NCBI GenBank assembly: GCA_040506895.1 | Contig: JBEVVY010000001.1 | Span: 124,001 to 188,000, forward strand | Length of the DNA stretch: 64,000 nucleotides | From: Sedimenticola_A sp040506895 | GTDB lineage: Bacteria > Pseudomonadota > Gammaproteobacteria > Chromatiales > Chromatiaceae | Reading direction: 5' to 3' | Part shown: positions 33,991 to 42,695 of the stretch, one piece after another | How the letters are laid out: every line of letters starts with the position of its first letter | Position numbering within the stretch: the first letter of the stretch is position 1 | Made by a program: the position numbers and the translations under genes | Notes under the pieces: model-generated | The model's input: only the letters and a program-made list of their open reading frames with translations | Told to the model about the DNA's origin: nothing | Database searches by the model: none

Positions 33991-36260
33991 CAGGAGGCCT
34001 GCTGCTGTCCTTGTGATAGCCCGAGGAACGACTTGATCGCTTCAAGGGCACGGTCGACGAAGGGTGTCTGGGATTGCTCGATGATCCGTGCGGTACCGCT
34101 GCCCATCTTGCGGGCCAGGCTTTCGAGGGAGATGACCGAGGACTGTACACCGGAGCGGTCGACGAACATGCATTTCCTGGTCACCGGGCTGAGCCAGGAG
34201 AGCTTGGCACGGTAGGTGTTGCCGCTGGTGTCGTCCAGCTCGAACCAGGTGCCGAACTCCAGCACCTTCAGGTCCTCGAGGATCTCCTTCTCCTTATCGC
34301 TCAACGGCTGCTGTTTCTTACGCGCGGCGGCTTTCTTGACTGCAGACGGTTTCGAGTCCTTCTGGATGATGGGTGCCGCCTCCTCGGCCGACTTGTCTGC
34401 GTAGGATTGGAGCAGGGAGAAGAGTTCATCACGGTCGGGCTGGTGGTACTCTCCCAGGGTGGAGAGACCGGCATCGACCAGTTGCTTCAGCTCGTTGATG
34501 GCCAGGGGAAGCTGGTCATGGCGTTCGGGATCGCTGCAGGCGTCGAAACACCAGATGACCTTGTCGATAACGAGCATCGAATCGGCCCACTCCCGGCTCT
34601 TCTCCACCTCGGGATCCCGCAGCAGCATGAGGATCAGCTTGTCCAGCCAGGCGTGGTTGAGAAAGCGATCGACCTCGTGCGGAATCTCCCGGTCACCCAG
34701 TTTCTGTTCTATGGCATTGTTGGCCCTGGCCCTAGCGCCCTCAAGCCTCTCGCGGCCACGGGCGGCTTCCTTGGTCCTGGTTTCGACCATGCGGGCCTTC
34801 TGTTCCAGGTCGTTGATCCGCTTGTCGATATATTCGAAGACCTGTTCGAAGATCTCCAGGTTGTCTTCCTTGAACTCTGTCAGGATCCTTCTCACCTGGT
34901 CCTGCATGGGGTAGTAGATGCCTTTTCTCAGATCCTCCTCGTCGATCCACTGGCACCCGCCTGCCACCAGGCGGTTGAGAAGCTGCCTGGCGATATGTTC
35001 GTTGTCGATCATGAACTTGTGATCAATGACCGCCACCTTCAGCATCGGGGTGTGCAGGTGGCTGATCAGGGCCTTGCCGATATTCGGCAGCAGTTCCTCG
35101 TTCAGCACCTGCTCGAACAGCATGCCCACCATCTCGATGGTGTCGAGGTCGGCGGTGGGGACCTTGTTCCGGTCGACCTTGTCGAGCAGTTTTTCCCGCT
35201 CGGCAATGAGGGTCTCGCGCACCTCCTGGATCAGGCCCTCGTCCAGCTCGACGGTCTGGGGCAGTTCGCCTGTGCTGTCGGGCTGGGGCAGGTAGGGGGC
35301 AGCCGCAGGGGGCTGGATCTCGCTGATAGCGCTGGCCAGTTCGGGCGCCTGCACCATCTGCACCGGTGCTGCACCGGGATTGAATTCGGGATGATCCCTG
35401 TAACGCGGGTCCTGGGCCCGTCGTGCCGTGAGCATGTGCCGGATCGAGTCGAACAGCTCCTCGCCGAGGGCGTGTGAACTCGATGCTCCACCTGTTCCCG
35501 CTGCTCCCTGGCCGCCTGCGGCTTCGGCCCTGGCCGGTGCCTTCTTCTTCTCGGGGCGGGGTGCGTAGGGGTTCTTCTCGATCTCCACCTTCAGGTTCGG
35601 GAAGATGCCGGCGTCGATCAGCTTTGCATTGATATCGTGGAACAGGCTGCCGGTCTCGGACAGAACGAACTTGTCGAACAGTGCATAGAGGATCAGTACC
35701 TTGTCCATCTCCAGACCGAAGGCGTCCGACGCGATCTGGAACGACGAGGCCAGGTGGGAGGGGCAGCCTGGGACGTCATGCTCTTCGAGCTTCTTGCCAC
35801 CGCCCAGCATGGCGAAGCGCTGGCGCAGGGCGTAGATATCCTCGGTCCACCGGTTGTTGGCCTTGGTGATGATGTTCTGGATGGCTGTGCGGTACTCCAT
35901 GTCGTCGAAGCCGACGATATTGAGCTGGCTATCCTCTTCGTACTCCGGGGCATCGCCAGGGTAGGTGATGGGCCTGCCCTGGAGGAATTCTGCGAAACCG
36001 CGATTGATCTCTTCCCGGAAGCTGTGCTCCGCGTCCTCGCGGTGCGCCTTGACCATGGTGATCGCTTCGACGAACCGGATCTGGCTCTGGTTGGTCTCCG
36101 CTTTTTCCGCAAAGTCGAGCATGGCGGGTTCGAGGTGTTCGAACAGTTCGGTGAGCTGGGTGCTCAGGTAGACGAGCGCCATGTCCCGGCACTCGTTGAC
36201 CAAGCGCTGGCTGTTCGTCTTAGATTGGCCGACAGAAGTCTGGGTCGGCGGATTATTCAT
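33990..36260 (-). CDS. DUF1631 protein with PilZ-like C-terminal part
   Basis: 756 aa, full length for DUF1631. It is largely helical and charged. A linker rich in Pro, Ala and Gly lies near 240-320. The KLGDREIPHEVDRFLNHAWLDKLILMLLRDP segment and LKQLVDAGLSTLGEYHQPD are typical of the family. The last 90 residues (LEFGTWFELDDTSGNTYRAKLSWLSPVTRKCMFVDRSG) resemble the PilZ/YcgR-like beta-barrel but lack RxxxR. Some databases mislabel this family as thymidine phosphorylase. It is coupled to a true PilZ gene, so a role in a cyclic-di-GMP response is likely. Confidence 0.85.
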   Translation of the reverse strand: MNNPPTQTSVGQSKTNSQRLVNECRDMALVYLSTQLTELFEHLEPAMLDFAEKAETNQSQIRFVEAITMVKAHREDAEHSFREEINRGFAEFLQGRPITYPGDAPEYEEDSQLNIVGFDDMEYRTAIQNIITKANNRWTEDIYALRQRFAMLGGGKKLEEHDVPGCPSHLASSFQIASDAFGLEMDKVLILYALFDKFVLSETGSLFHDINAKLIDAGIFPNLKVEIEKNPYAPRPEKKKAPARAEAAGGQGAAGTGGASSSHALGEELFDSIRHMLTARRAQDPRYRDHPEFNPGAAPVQMVQAPELASAISEIQPPAAAPYLPQPDSTGELPQTVELDEGLIQEVRETLIAEREKLLDKVDRNKVPTADLDTIEMVGMLFEQVLNEELLPNIGKALISHLHTPMLKVAVIDHKFMIDNEHIARQLLNRLVAGGCQWIDEEDLRKGIYYPMQDQVRRILTEFKEDNLEIFEQVFEYIDKRINDLEQKARMVETRTKEAARGRERLEGARARANNAIEQKLGDREIPHEVDRFLNHAWLDKLILMLLRDPEVEKSREWADSMLVIDKVIWCFDACSDPERHDQLPLAINELKQLVDAGLSTLGEYHQPDRDELFSLLQSYADKSAEEAAPIIQKDSKPSAVKKAAARKKQQPLSDKEKEILEDLKVLEFGTWFELDDTSGNTYRAKLSWLSPVTRKCMFVDRSGVQSSVISLESLARKMGSGTARIIEQSQTPFVDRALEAIKSFLGLSQGQQQAS

Positions 36261-36479
36261 GCAAAAGATCCCTCTCCGGAACTATCCAAAACATGGGGCA
36301 ACTGCAACAGGGTGCAATTGCCTGATCCCTGGTTTCGAGTTTAGATAATTTCCGGCACACAGGTCAAAGTAAACTTTGGAAAATAAGCGCTTGCATTCAA
36401 TTTGAAAAGTCGATCTGCCAACGCACTTATCAAAGTTTAGGCCATGTGCGGGGAATTCACATGAAAAAGTTGACCGGTT

Positions 36480-36698
36480 TCAGTCGTCACCCTCCACGGG
36501 CGCCTCGCGGGGGGTGAGTAACAGGCGTTCGGCTTCGTTGGGATTCTGGGCGAATATGATCTTGATGGTGGCGATATCGCCCTCTGCCTGGTTTGCCCTC
36601 AGCTCCTTTGCCCGGTTTTTTGCATCCCTGTACTTGGGGAAGCTCTCGAGGTTTTCCAGGGTCTTGTCTGGTTCAATCCGGTAGATGAAGTACGGCAT
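36480..36698 (-). CDS. small conserved-looking hypothetical protein
   Basis: 72 aa, soluble and charged, opening MPYFIYRIEPDKTLENLESFPKYRDAK and with an ATIKIIFAQNPNEAERLLLTPRE end. It has an even codon pattern and its own intergenic space on both sides (about 220 bp upstream, 118 bp downstream). I do not recognise a named family; similar short proteins appear to occur in related sulfur-oxidizing bacteria, but I cannot check that. No membrane segment or metal motif is visible. Confidence 0.7.
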   Translation of the reverse strand: MPYFIYRIEPDKTLENLESFPKYRDAKNRAKELRANQAEGDIATIKIIFAQNPNEAERLLLTPREAPVEGDD

Positions 36699-36816
36699 GT
36701 CTACTCCCGAAAAGGGTCATGTCAAAGGTGTCGGTGTATAGGGGCCCCCATGGATCTCGCGGGGCGGCTCATGGGGCCAATATGGCCCCATGGATTGCCG
36801 ATTTCAATAGCAGCCG

Positions 36817-39800
36817 TCAATCCTCTGCCCGGGGCCTGGCCTTTTCGTAGCCTATGAGGAAACTCAGCAGCGCCGGTATGACGAACAGGGTGAGCAGTGT
36901 CGAGAGGGCCAGCCCCCCCAGGATGACGCTGCCCAGGCCGCGATAGAGCTCCGTACCCGAACCCTGGGCGAGCACCAGGGGCAGCAGGCCGAAGAGGCTG
37001 GTGGTCGTGCTCATGAAGATCGGACGGATGCGGGTACGCACCGAGTGGGTGATCGCGGCCATGCTCTCCATCCCCTCGTACCTGAGGTTGTTGAGGGCCT
37101 GGTGGACGATCAGGATGGCGTTGTTCACAACCGTGCCCACGAGAATGATGAAACCGAGCATGACGAGAATATCGAAAGGCTGGTCGGCGAGCAGCCGGTC
37201 CACCAGGGCCAGGCCGATGAAACCGCCGGCAGCGGCCAGGGGCACCGAGAACATGATGATCAGCGGGTAGATGTAGTTGCCGAACAGGGCCGACATCAGC
37301 AGGTAGGTGATGACGATGGCGAGCAGGAAGTTCCACTGCAGGGCCAGCCGGGTCTCGGTCAGCTTGTCCGCGTTGCCGCCAATGGTGATGCTGGTCTCCT
37401 GCAACTTGCCGGCCTTTTCCAGGTCGGGTACCAGTTGGTCGGCGATCAGTTCCATGGCGGACTGCAGCGCAAGGGTGTCGGGTGGCGTGACCTCCAGGCG
37501 GATGTTGCGCTTACGCTCGAGGTGGTCGATCTGTGTCATGCCGAGGTCGTATTGCAGGTTGCCCAGGTCGCCGACCGTGATCAGGCTGCCGTAGGGGCTC
37601 GCAATGACACTGCCCAGCAGATCCTCCGGCGTCTCCACGGCCTGGCTGCGGCTCTTCACCACCATGTCCATTACCTTGGTGCCGTCGGGTTTGAACTCGC
37701 CGATCTTGCGCCCATCCATCAGGACATCGATATAGATGCCGAGTTCGCTCTCCGTGAGGCCGTTGGCCACCACCCGGGAGCGATCGGGTACCAGGTTCGC
37801 CTCCGGGTAGCTGATCTCAAGGGAGGGAACCGGGCGTACCTGCGCCTGGGGTATGGCCTGTTTTATGGCGCCGAACAGTGCCCGTGCCGAGGCCACGATG
37901 CGGTCGCTCTCGTTGCCCGAGACATTGACGTCGACGGTTCTGCCCTGGCCGATGCCCGATTCGAAGATGCCCCGCTGGATGCTGACGCCGAACATGTCGG
38001 GGATCGAGTTCATGACCCGGGTGAAGAGGGGCATCATTGCACGTGCCGCATCCGGGTCCACGCTGGTGCCACCAAACAGGGTGACCGCGTCGGAGGCGAC
38101 ATAGAAGATGTTCTGGATCTGCGGTACGCCGTTCAGGCCATCCTGGTCGAGGTGGGGCGCGACCTGCTGGTGGATATAGTTGCCGATCTCCTGGCGCTTG
38201 GTTTCCGAGTAGCCTGGCGGGGGTACGAGGATGTTGAGGATCAGGTTGCGGTTACCCTGGGGCAGGTACTCGGCCTTGGGAATCAGCAGGGCCACCACCA
38301 GCATCGCCATGGCGGTAAAGCCGGCGATAGTGAGCAGGCGCGTGAAGCTGTTTCTGCGGGTCATGCGCGAGAGGGTCATGACCAGGCGCACGAAGGCATT
38401 GCCGTCATGCTCGGTGGCCACCCGTGGCTCGACCTTGCGCTTGGAGATACCGTAGAACTTGTTGGTTACCGCGGGGATCACCGAGACCGAGACGAAGAGG
38501 CTGATCAGGATCGAGAAGGTGATGGCGATGGCGATATCGCGAAACAGCTGCCCCGCCTCCTCTTCGATGAAGATCACCGGCAGAAAGACCGCAACGGTGG
38601 TGATGGTGGAGGCGAGTACCGCACCCCACACCTCCCTGGCACCGTCGTAGGAGGCCTTGAACGCGGACTTGCCCATGCGCCGGTGGCGGTCGATGTTCTC
38701 CAGCACCACGATGGAGTTGTCCACCAGCATGCCCACTGCGAAAGTGATGCCCGCAAGGCTGATGACATTGATGTTGCGGCCAAACAGGTACATGAAAAAG
38801 AAGGTGCCCATCACCGAGATGGGGATGGCGATGGCGACGGTGAGGGTGGAGCTGACCGAGCGCAGGAACAGCAGCAGTACAGTGATGGCCAGGGTGCCGC
38901 CGATCATCAGGTTTCTCTGCACGGTACTGATCGCGGTGTTGATGTAGGGGGTCTGGTCGTAGACCCAGTCGAAAAAGAGCCCGTTCCTCTCCAGCAGTCC
39001 GCTGTTGAGTCTGTCGATCACCCGGCGCATCTCGGCGGTGAGGTCGAGCACGTTGGCACCGGCCTCCTTCCTCACGCCGACAACGATCATCGGCTGGCCG
39101 TTGTGCAGTACCGCGGGTGGATTGGCGGCATAGCCGAACCCGACACTGGCCACGTCGGCCAGGTAGAGACGTCGCAGGCCGTCATCGTTGAGCAGCAGCT
39201 CGCTGGCGTCCTGCGGTGACTGGAACTGGCTGGTGGTGCGGATCCTGTAGTTGCGCTTGGATACCCCCAGGGTACCCGCCGAGACATTGCTGTTGGCACT
39301 GCGCACCCGGTCGATCACCTGGCCGAGGGTGATGCGGTGATCCGCCAGCCGTTCAGGTGATACGGTGATCTCGAGCCGCTTCTCGGTGCCGCCGAAAACG
39401 AACAGGGAGCCCACCCCGGGGACGCGCTCCAGGGCGTGGCGCACCTCGTCCTCGAAGAAGGTTCGGTAGGTCTTGATAAGCTCCGGGTCGCCTGAGCGGG
39501 TCTTCAGCATCAGCCAGATGATGGGGGAGTTCTCGGCGCTGGAGGTACTCACCACCGGCTTGTCGGCGTTCTCCGGGTAGCGTGTCACCTCGTTGAGCTT
39601 GTTGGTGACACGCACCATCGCGTCGTTGAGATCGGTGCCGACCTTGAAGGTGAGATCGACGGTGCCGTAGTTGTTGTAGCTGGAGCTCTCCATCACGGTG
39701 AGCCCGGTGACACTCTTCAGCACCTCCTCCTGCTTTTCGATGATCTCCTTCTCTATCTCGTAAGGGCTGGCGTCACCCCATTTGGTCTCGACGCTGATTT

Positions 39801-39930
39801 TGGGGGCCTCCACGTCCGGCGTCAGCTGGACCGGCAGGCGGCTGAGGCCGATCACGCCGAACAGCATGATCAGGATGACCGCGGCAAAGGTGGAGACCGG
39901 CTGCCGGATCGAGAGTTTGACCAGGTCCAT
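36817..39930 (-). CDS. RND-family efflux pump inner-membrane protein
   Basis: 1037 aa, the usual length for AcrB/MdtB-type pumps. It opens with IRQPVSTFAAVILIMLFGVIGL and has two periplasmic porter halves and 12 helices. The TM4 segment reads GMLVDNSIVVLENIDRHRRMG, with one Asp where antibiotic pumps often have two; this occurs in HAE-type variants of unknown substrate. The adaptor gene lies 10 bp upstream in the same direction. No outer-membrane factor gene is adjacent. The substrate is unknown. Confidence 0.93.
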   Translation of the reverse strand: MDLVKLSIRQPVSTFAAVILIMLFGVIGLSRLPVQLTPDVEAPKISVETKWGDASPYEIEKEIIEKQEEVLKSVTGLTVMESSSYNNYGTVDLTFKVGTDLNDAMVRVTNKLNEVTRYPENADKPVVSTSSAENSPIIWLMLKTRSGDPELIKTYRTFFEDEVRHALERVPGVGSLFVFGGTEKRLEITVSPERLADHRITLGQVIDRVRSANSNVSAGTLGVSKRNYRIRTTSQFQSPQDASELLLNDDGLRRLYLADVASVGFGYAANPPAVLHNGQPMIVVGVRKEAGANVLDLTAEMRRVIDRLNSGLLERNGLFFDWVYDQTPYINTAISTVQRNLMIGGTLAITVLLLFLRSVSSTLTVAIAIPISVMGTFFFMYLFGRNINVISLAGITFAVGMLVDNSIVVLENIDRHRRMGKSAFKASYDGAREVWGAVLASTITTVAVFLPVIFIEEEAGQLFRDIAIAITFSILISLFVSVSVIPAVTNKFYGISKRKVEPRVATEHDGNAFVRLVMTLSRMTRRNSFTRLLTIAGFTAMAMLVVALLIPKAEYLPQGNRNLILNILVPPPGYSETKRQEIGNYIHQQVAPHLDQDGLNGVPQIQNIFYVASDAVTLFGGTSVDPDAARAMMPLFTRVMNSIPDMFGVSIQRGIFESGIGQGRTVDVNVSGNESDRIVASARALFGAIKQAIPQAQVRPVPSLEISYPEANLVPDRSRVVANGLTESELGIYIDVLMDGRKIGEFKPDGTKVMDMVVKSRSQAVETPEDLLGSVIASPYGSLITVGDLGNLQYDLGMTQIDHLERKRNIRLEVTPPDTLALQSAMELIADQLVPDLEKAGKLQETSITIGGNADKLTETRLALQWNFLLAIVITYLLMSALFGNYIYPLIIMFSVPLAAAGGFIGLALVDRLLADQPFDILVMLGFIILVGTVVNNAILIVHQALNNLRYEGMESMAAITHSVRTRIRPIFMSTTTSLFGLLPLVLAQGSGTELYRGLGSVILGGLALSTLLTLFVIPALLSFLIGYEKARPRAED

Positions 39931-39940
39931 CCTCTTGCTC

Positions 39941-40990
39941 CTAGCGGCTGGTGACCGAAACAGCCTGTCCCGGACGCAGCCGGTCGTTGCCGTCCACGAT
40001 GACCGTCATCCCGGCACTGATCTGCGGGTCCGCCACGCCGAGACTGTCGGTATTGCGGGCAACGATGGTGATGGGCTGGAGCCTGGCGCTGTTCTCTTCG
40101 ACGATGTAGACGTGGTCCTTGCCCTTCATTCGCACCAGGGCGTCCCGTGGTACAAGGCGCAACATGCGCTTGTCGCTGGAGCTCACCTCAGCTAGCACCG
40201 ACATGTTCTGCAGCATGCCGGGCTGGTAGGGCAGGGCGATCTTCAGCAGCGCGCTCTTGCTGCGCAGGTCCAACTCGGGCACGAAACCGGCTATCACTCC
40301 CTTCGTCTGCAGACCCAGGGCACTGACCGTCAGGGCCACCTTGTCTCCCGGCTGCTGGTAGCGGACCAGCTTCTCCGAAAGGGCGACTTTCGCTATCACG
40401 CCGTCCGTGGAGGCCAGCCGGCAGATGGGGCTGCCGGGTGCCAGCCATTCACCCTGTTCTTTCATTTTTTCGAGTACGATGCCGGTGAACGGCGCGCGCA
40501 CGGTGCTCTTCTCTATCTGCAGGGTGAGCCGCTGCAGCTCCTGCTCCAGGGTCTCGCTCTTCTGTTGCAGCGCCCGGTAATCGAAGCGGGCATCATCGTA
40601 GGCCTGGCGGCTGGCCGAGTTCTTTTTCAGCAGGCTCTCGAGGCGTTTCACCGTGCGACCGGTCTTCTCCAGGTCGGCGCTGACCTGGGCGCGCTCCCTG
40701 CGCTTGATGTCCATATCCTTGCGCAGCAGGTCGGTATTCAGGGTGACCAGGGCTTCCCCCTGCCTGACGAGCGCCCCCTCCCTGGCTCTCTGCTCGGTGA
40801 TCAGGCCGCTGATCTCGCCCGACACCTCCGAGATGCGGTCGAAGTCGATCACCCCCACCAACCGGCTGGTCTCGGTGATCTCGCGCTCTTCCACAGCAGC
40901 GACCACCACCTGGGTCGGGGCGGGTGCATCCGCTGCTGGAAGAAGAGCAGGCAGCAGGAGCAGGCAGCTGAACAGGGAGGCTTTTTTCAT
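39941..40990 (-). CDS. RND efflux periplasmic adaptor (membrane fusion protein)
   Basis: 349 aa from ATG 40990, which gives a clean signal peptide (MKKASLFSCLLLLPALLPAADA); an upstream in-frame GTG at 41029 adds a Pro-rich leader and is less likely. Order of parts: barrel-sandwich strand near 45-70, long coiled-coil hairpin (about 80-160) with RRERAQVSADLEKTGRTVKRLES, then the lipoyl partner VRAPFTGIVLEKMKEQGEWLAPGS, and the beta-barrel and membrane-proximal domains. It links the RND pump to an outer-membrane channel. Confidence 0.92.
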   Translation of the reverse strand: MKKASLFSCLLLLPALLPAADAPAPTQVVVAAVEEREITETSRLVGVIDFDRISEVSGEISGLITEQRAREGALVRQGEALVTLNTDLLRKDMDIKRRERAQVSADLEKTGRTVKRLESLLKKNSASRQAYDDARFDYRALQQKSETLEQELQRLTLQIEKSTVRAPFTGIVLEKMKEQGEWLAPGSPICRLASTDGVIAKVALSEKLVRYQQPGDKVALTVSALGLQTKGVIAGFVPELDLRSKSALLKIALPYQPGMLQNMSVLAEVSSSDKRMLRLVPRDALVRMKGKDHVYIVEENSARLQPITIVARNTDSLGVADPQISAGMTVIVDGNDRLRPGQAVSVTSR

Positions 40991-41161
40991 GGAGGATCGT
41001 CCGTTTTCCGGCGGAGGATAGAGACACACAACTTAGTCCCTGGCGCAAGCCGGGTCAACCGTGTTTAGCCCGTTCAGTTTAGGTTCAGGCATCACTCTCT
41101 AAGCTGTGGGCAGAGGGTAGGGAAATGCCCTGCCGAGCGTGATAAAAAAGAGGATGAGACG

Positions 41162-41683
41162 ATGAAAAAAACAGTTGCCCTGGTTGCCGTCGGACTGATG
41201 GCGGTTTCCATTTCAGGCCATGCGGATAACAGTTACACCGACCGTGCGCGGGTGGTCAAGGCCAAGCCGATCTACGAGACCGTGCGCGTCAACCACCCAG
41301 AGGAGCAGTGCTGGAACGAACGCGTCTACCATCGTGGAGGCGGCTACAGTGAGTCCTATACTCCCTCAATTGCCGGCGCCATCATCGGTGGTGCCATCGG
41401 TAACCAGTTCGGCAAGGGTACCGGCAAGAAGATCATGACCGTGGCCGGCGCGGCCCTGGGTGCCTCGGTGGGTAACGATATCAGCAAGAGACCGAGCCGC
41501 AGGTACGCCACCACAGAGCGTCGATGTGAACTGGTGGATCACTATACAGAGCAGGAAGAGCTGGTCGGATACCGGGTAAAATACAAGTACAATGGAAAGA
41601 TGTTCTGGACCCGTACCGATGATCATCCCGGAAAATGGATCGATGTCAGGGTATCGGTGGTGCCGACTCACATCCGCTATTGA
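41162..41683 (+). CDS. glycine-zipper 2TM envelope protein
   Basis: 173 aa. A signal peptide (1-21) is followed by a middle glycine-zipper helix pair, SIAGAIIGGAIGNQFGKGTGKKIMTVAGAALGASVGND, and a C-terminal RCELVDHYTEQEELVGYRVKYKYNGKMF segment. This is the layout of Rick_17kDa_Anti/glycine zipper 2TM proteins in the envelope. Function is not established. GAGGATGAG precedes the ATG. Confidence 0.87.
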   Translation: MKKTVALVAVGLMAVSISGHADNSYTDRARVVKAKPIYETVRVNHPEEQCWNERVYHRGGGYSESYTPSIAGAIIGGAIGNQFGKGTGKKIMTVAGAALGASVGNDISKRPSRRYATTERRCELVDHYTEQEELVGYRVKYKYNGKMFWTRTDDHPGKWIDVRVSVVPTHIRY

Positions 41684-41721
41684 TAGGCGGGTAGTCGAGG
41701 TTTTACTGAGAGGTGAATAGC

Positions 41722-42021
41722 GTGAACAGCGTCAAGTGGATAACCCTGGCAACGGTGGTCAGCTGCCTGCTGCTCTCCCAGCAGGCGCTGGCGCAACGCT
41801 TTTCGCCGTTCAAGGAGAGAGGCCAGGGCCGCAAGGTCGAGGAGCCGGCCCGCAGCCGCTCCCTGGACAGGGAGGTGGAGCGTGTCAGGAGAGAGACCGG
41901 CGCGCGGGTGCTCTCCGCCGAGACGCGCAGGGTTGATGGCCGGCCCGTTCACGTGATCCGCCTGCTGACCGACGATGGCCGCGTCAAGCGCCTGCGCATC
42001 AAGCCCGGGCGGGAGCGTTAA
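41722..42021 (+). CDS. PepSY-like small secreted protein of the two-component operon
   Basis: 99 aa from GTG 41722, chosen because GAGAGG ends 8 bp before it; GTG 41713 overlaps that site. A signal peptide (ending QQALA) precedes a basic linker and a short PepSY-like C-terminus: VERVRRETGARVLSAETRRVDGRPVHVIRLLTDDGRVKRLRI. Similar proteins often precede PhoPQ-like two-component genes. The response regulator starts 2 bp after the stop. Confidence 0.75.
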   Translation: MNSVKWITLATVVSCLLLSQQALAQRFSPFKERGQGRKVEEPARSRSLDREVERVRRETGARVLSAETRRVDGRPVHVIRLLTDDGRVKRLRIKPGRER

Positions 42022-42023
42022 CC

Positions 42024-42695
42024 ATGCGCCTGCTGCTTGTCGAGGACGAACAGGCCCTCCGGGAGCAGTTGAGCGGGCAGCTGCGGGAGAAGGGTTACAG
42101 CGTCGATGCCGTGGCCGACGGGGAGGAGGGTCTGTATTACGGGCGCGAGTATCCCTACGACCTGGCGATCATCGATATCGGTCTGCCGAAGCTCTCGGGA
42201 ATCGAGCTGATCAGAAAGCTCAGGACGATGGAGATCGCCTTTCCTGTGTTGATCCTGACCGCACGGGGCAACTGGCAGGACAAGGTGGAAGGGCTGGAAG
42301 CGGGGGCCGACGATTACCTGGTCAAGCCTTTCCATATCGAGGAGCTGCTGGCCCGGATCAACGCGCTGCTGCGCCGTTCCACGGGGCATTCGAGCCCGCT
42401 CGTTGAGATCGGCCCGGTGTGCCTCGACACCTCGACCCAGTCGGTATCCTGCCATGGCGATACAATCGACCTGACCGCCTACGAGTACAGGGTGCTGGAG
42501 TACCTGATGCTCAACCGGGGCAAGGTGGTCTCCAAGACCGAACTTACCGAGCACATCTACGACCAGGACTTCGACCGGGACAGCAACGTACTGGAGGTGT
42601 TCATACGGCGGCTGAGACGAAAGCTCGATCCCGGGGGCGAAATCAAACCGATCGAGACATTGCGGGGCAGGGGCTACAGGTACAATGCCGGATAG
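42024..42695 (+). CDS. OmpR/PhoB-type response regulator
   Basis: 223 aa. The receiver domain has the acidic pair in LLLVEDE, the phospho-acceptor Asp51 in IIDIGLP, the Thr in LILTARG and Lys101 in VKPF. The C-terminal winged helix (about 125-220) has TAYEYRVLEYLMLNRGKVVSKTEL and the VEV-type recognition segment VLEVFIRRLRRKLD. It is PhoP-like in overall form. Its end overlaps the kinase gene by 11 bp. Confidence 0.95.
   Translation: MRLLLVEDEQALREQLSGQLREKGYSVDAVADGEEGLYYGREYPYDLAIIDIGLPKLSGIELIRKLRTMEIAFPVLILTARGNWQDKVEGLEAGADDYLVKPFHIEELLARINALLRRSTGHSSPLVEIGPVCLDTSTQSVSCHGDTIDLTAYEYRVLEYLMLNRGKVVSKTELTEHIYDQDFDRDSNVLEVFIRRLRRKLDPGGEIKPIETLRGRGYRYNAG

Noticed and set aside
37045..39219. 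724-codon plus-strand open frame opposite the RND pump gene
   Set aside because: It is the antisense of a clear RND pump gene, rich in His, Gln and Gly, with no domain.
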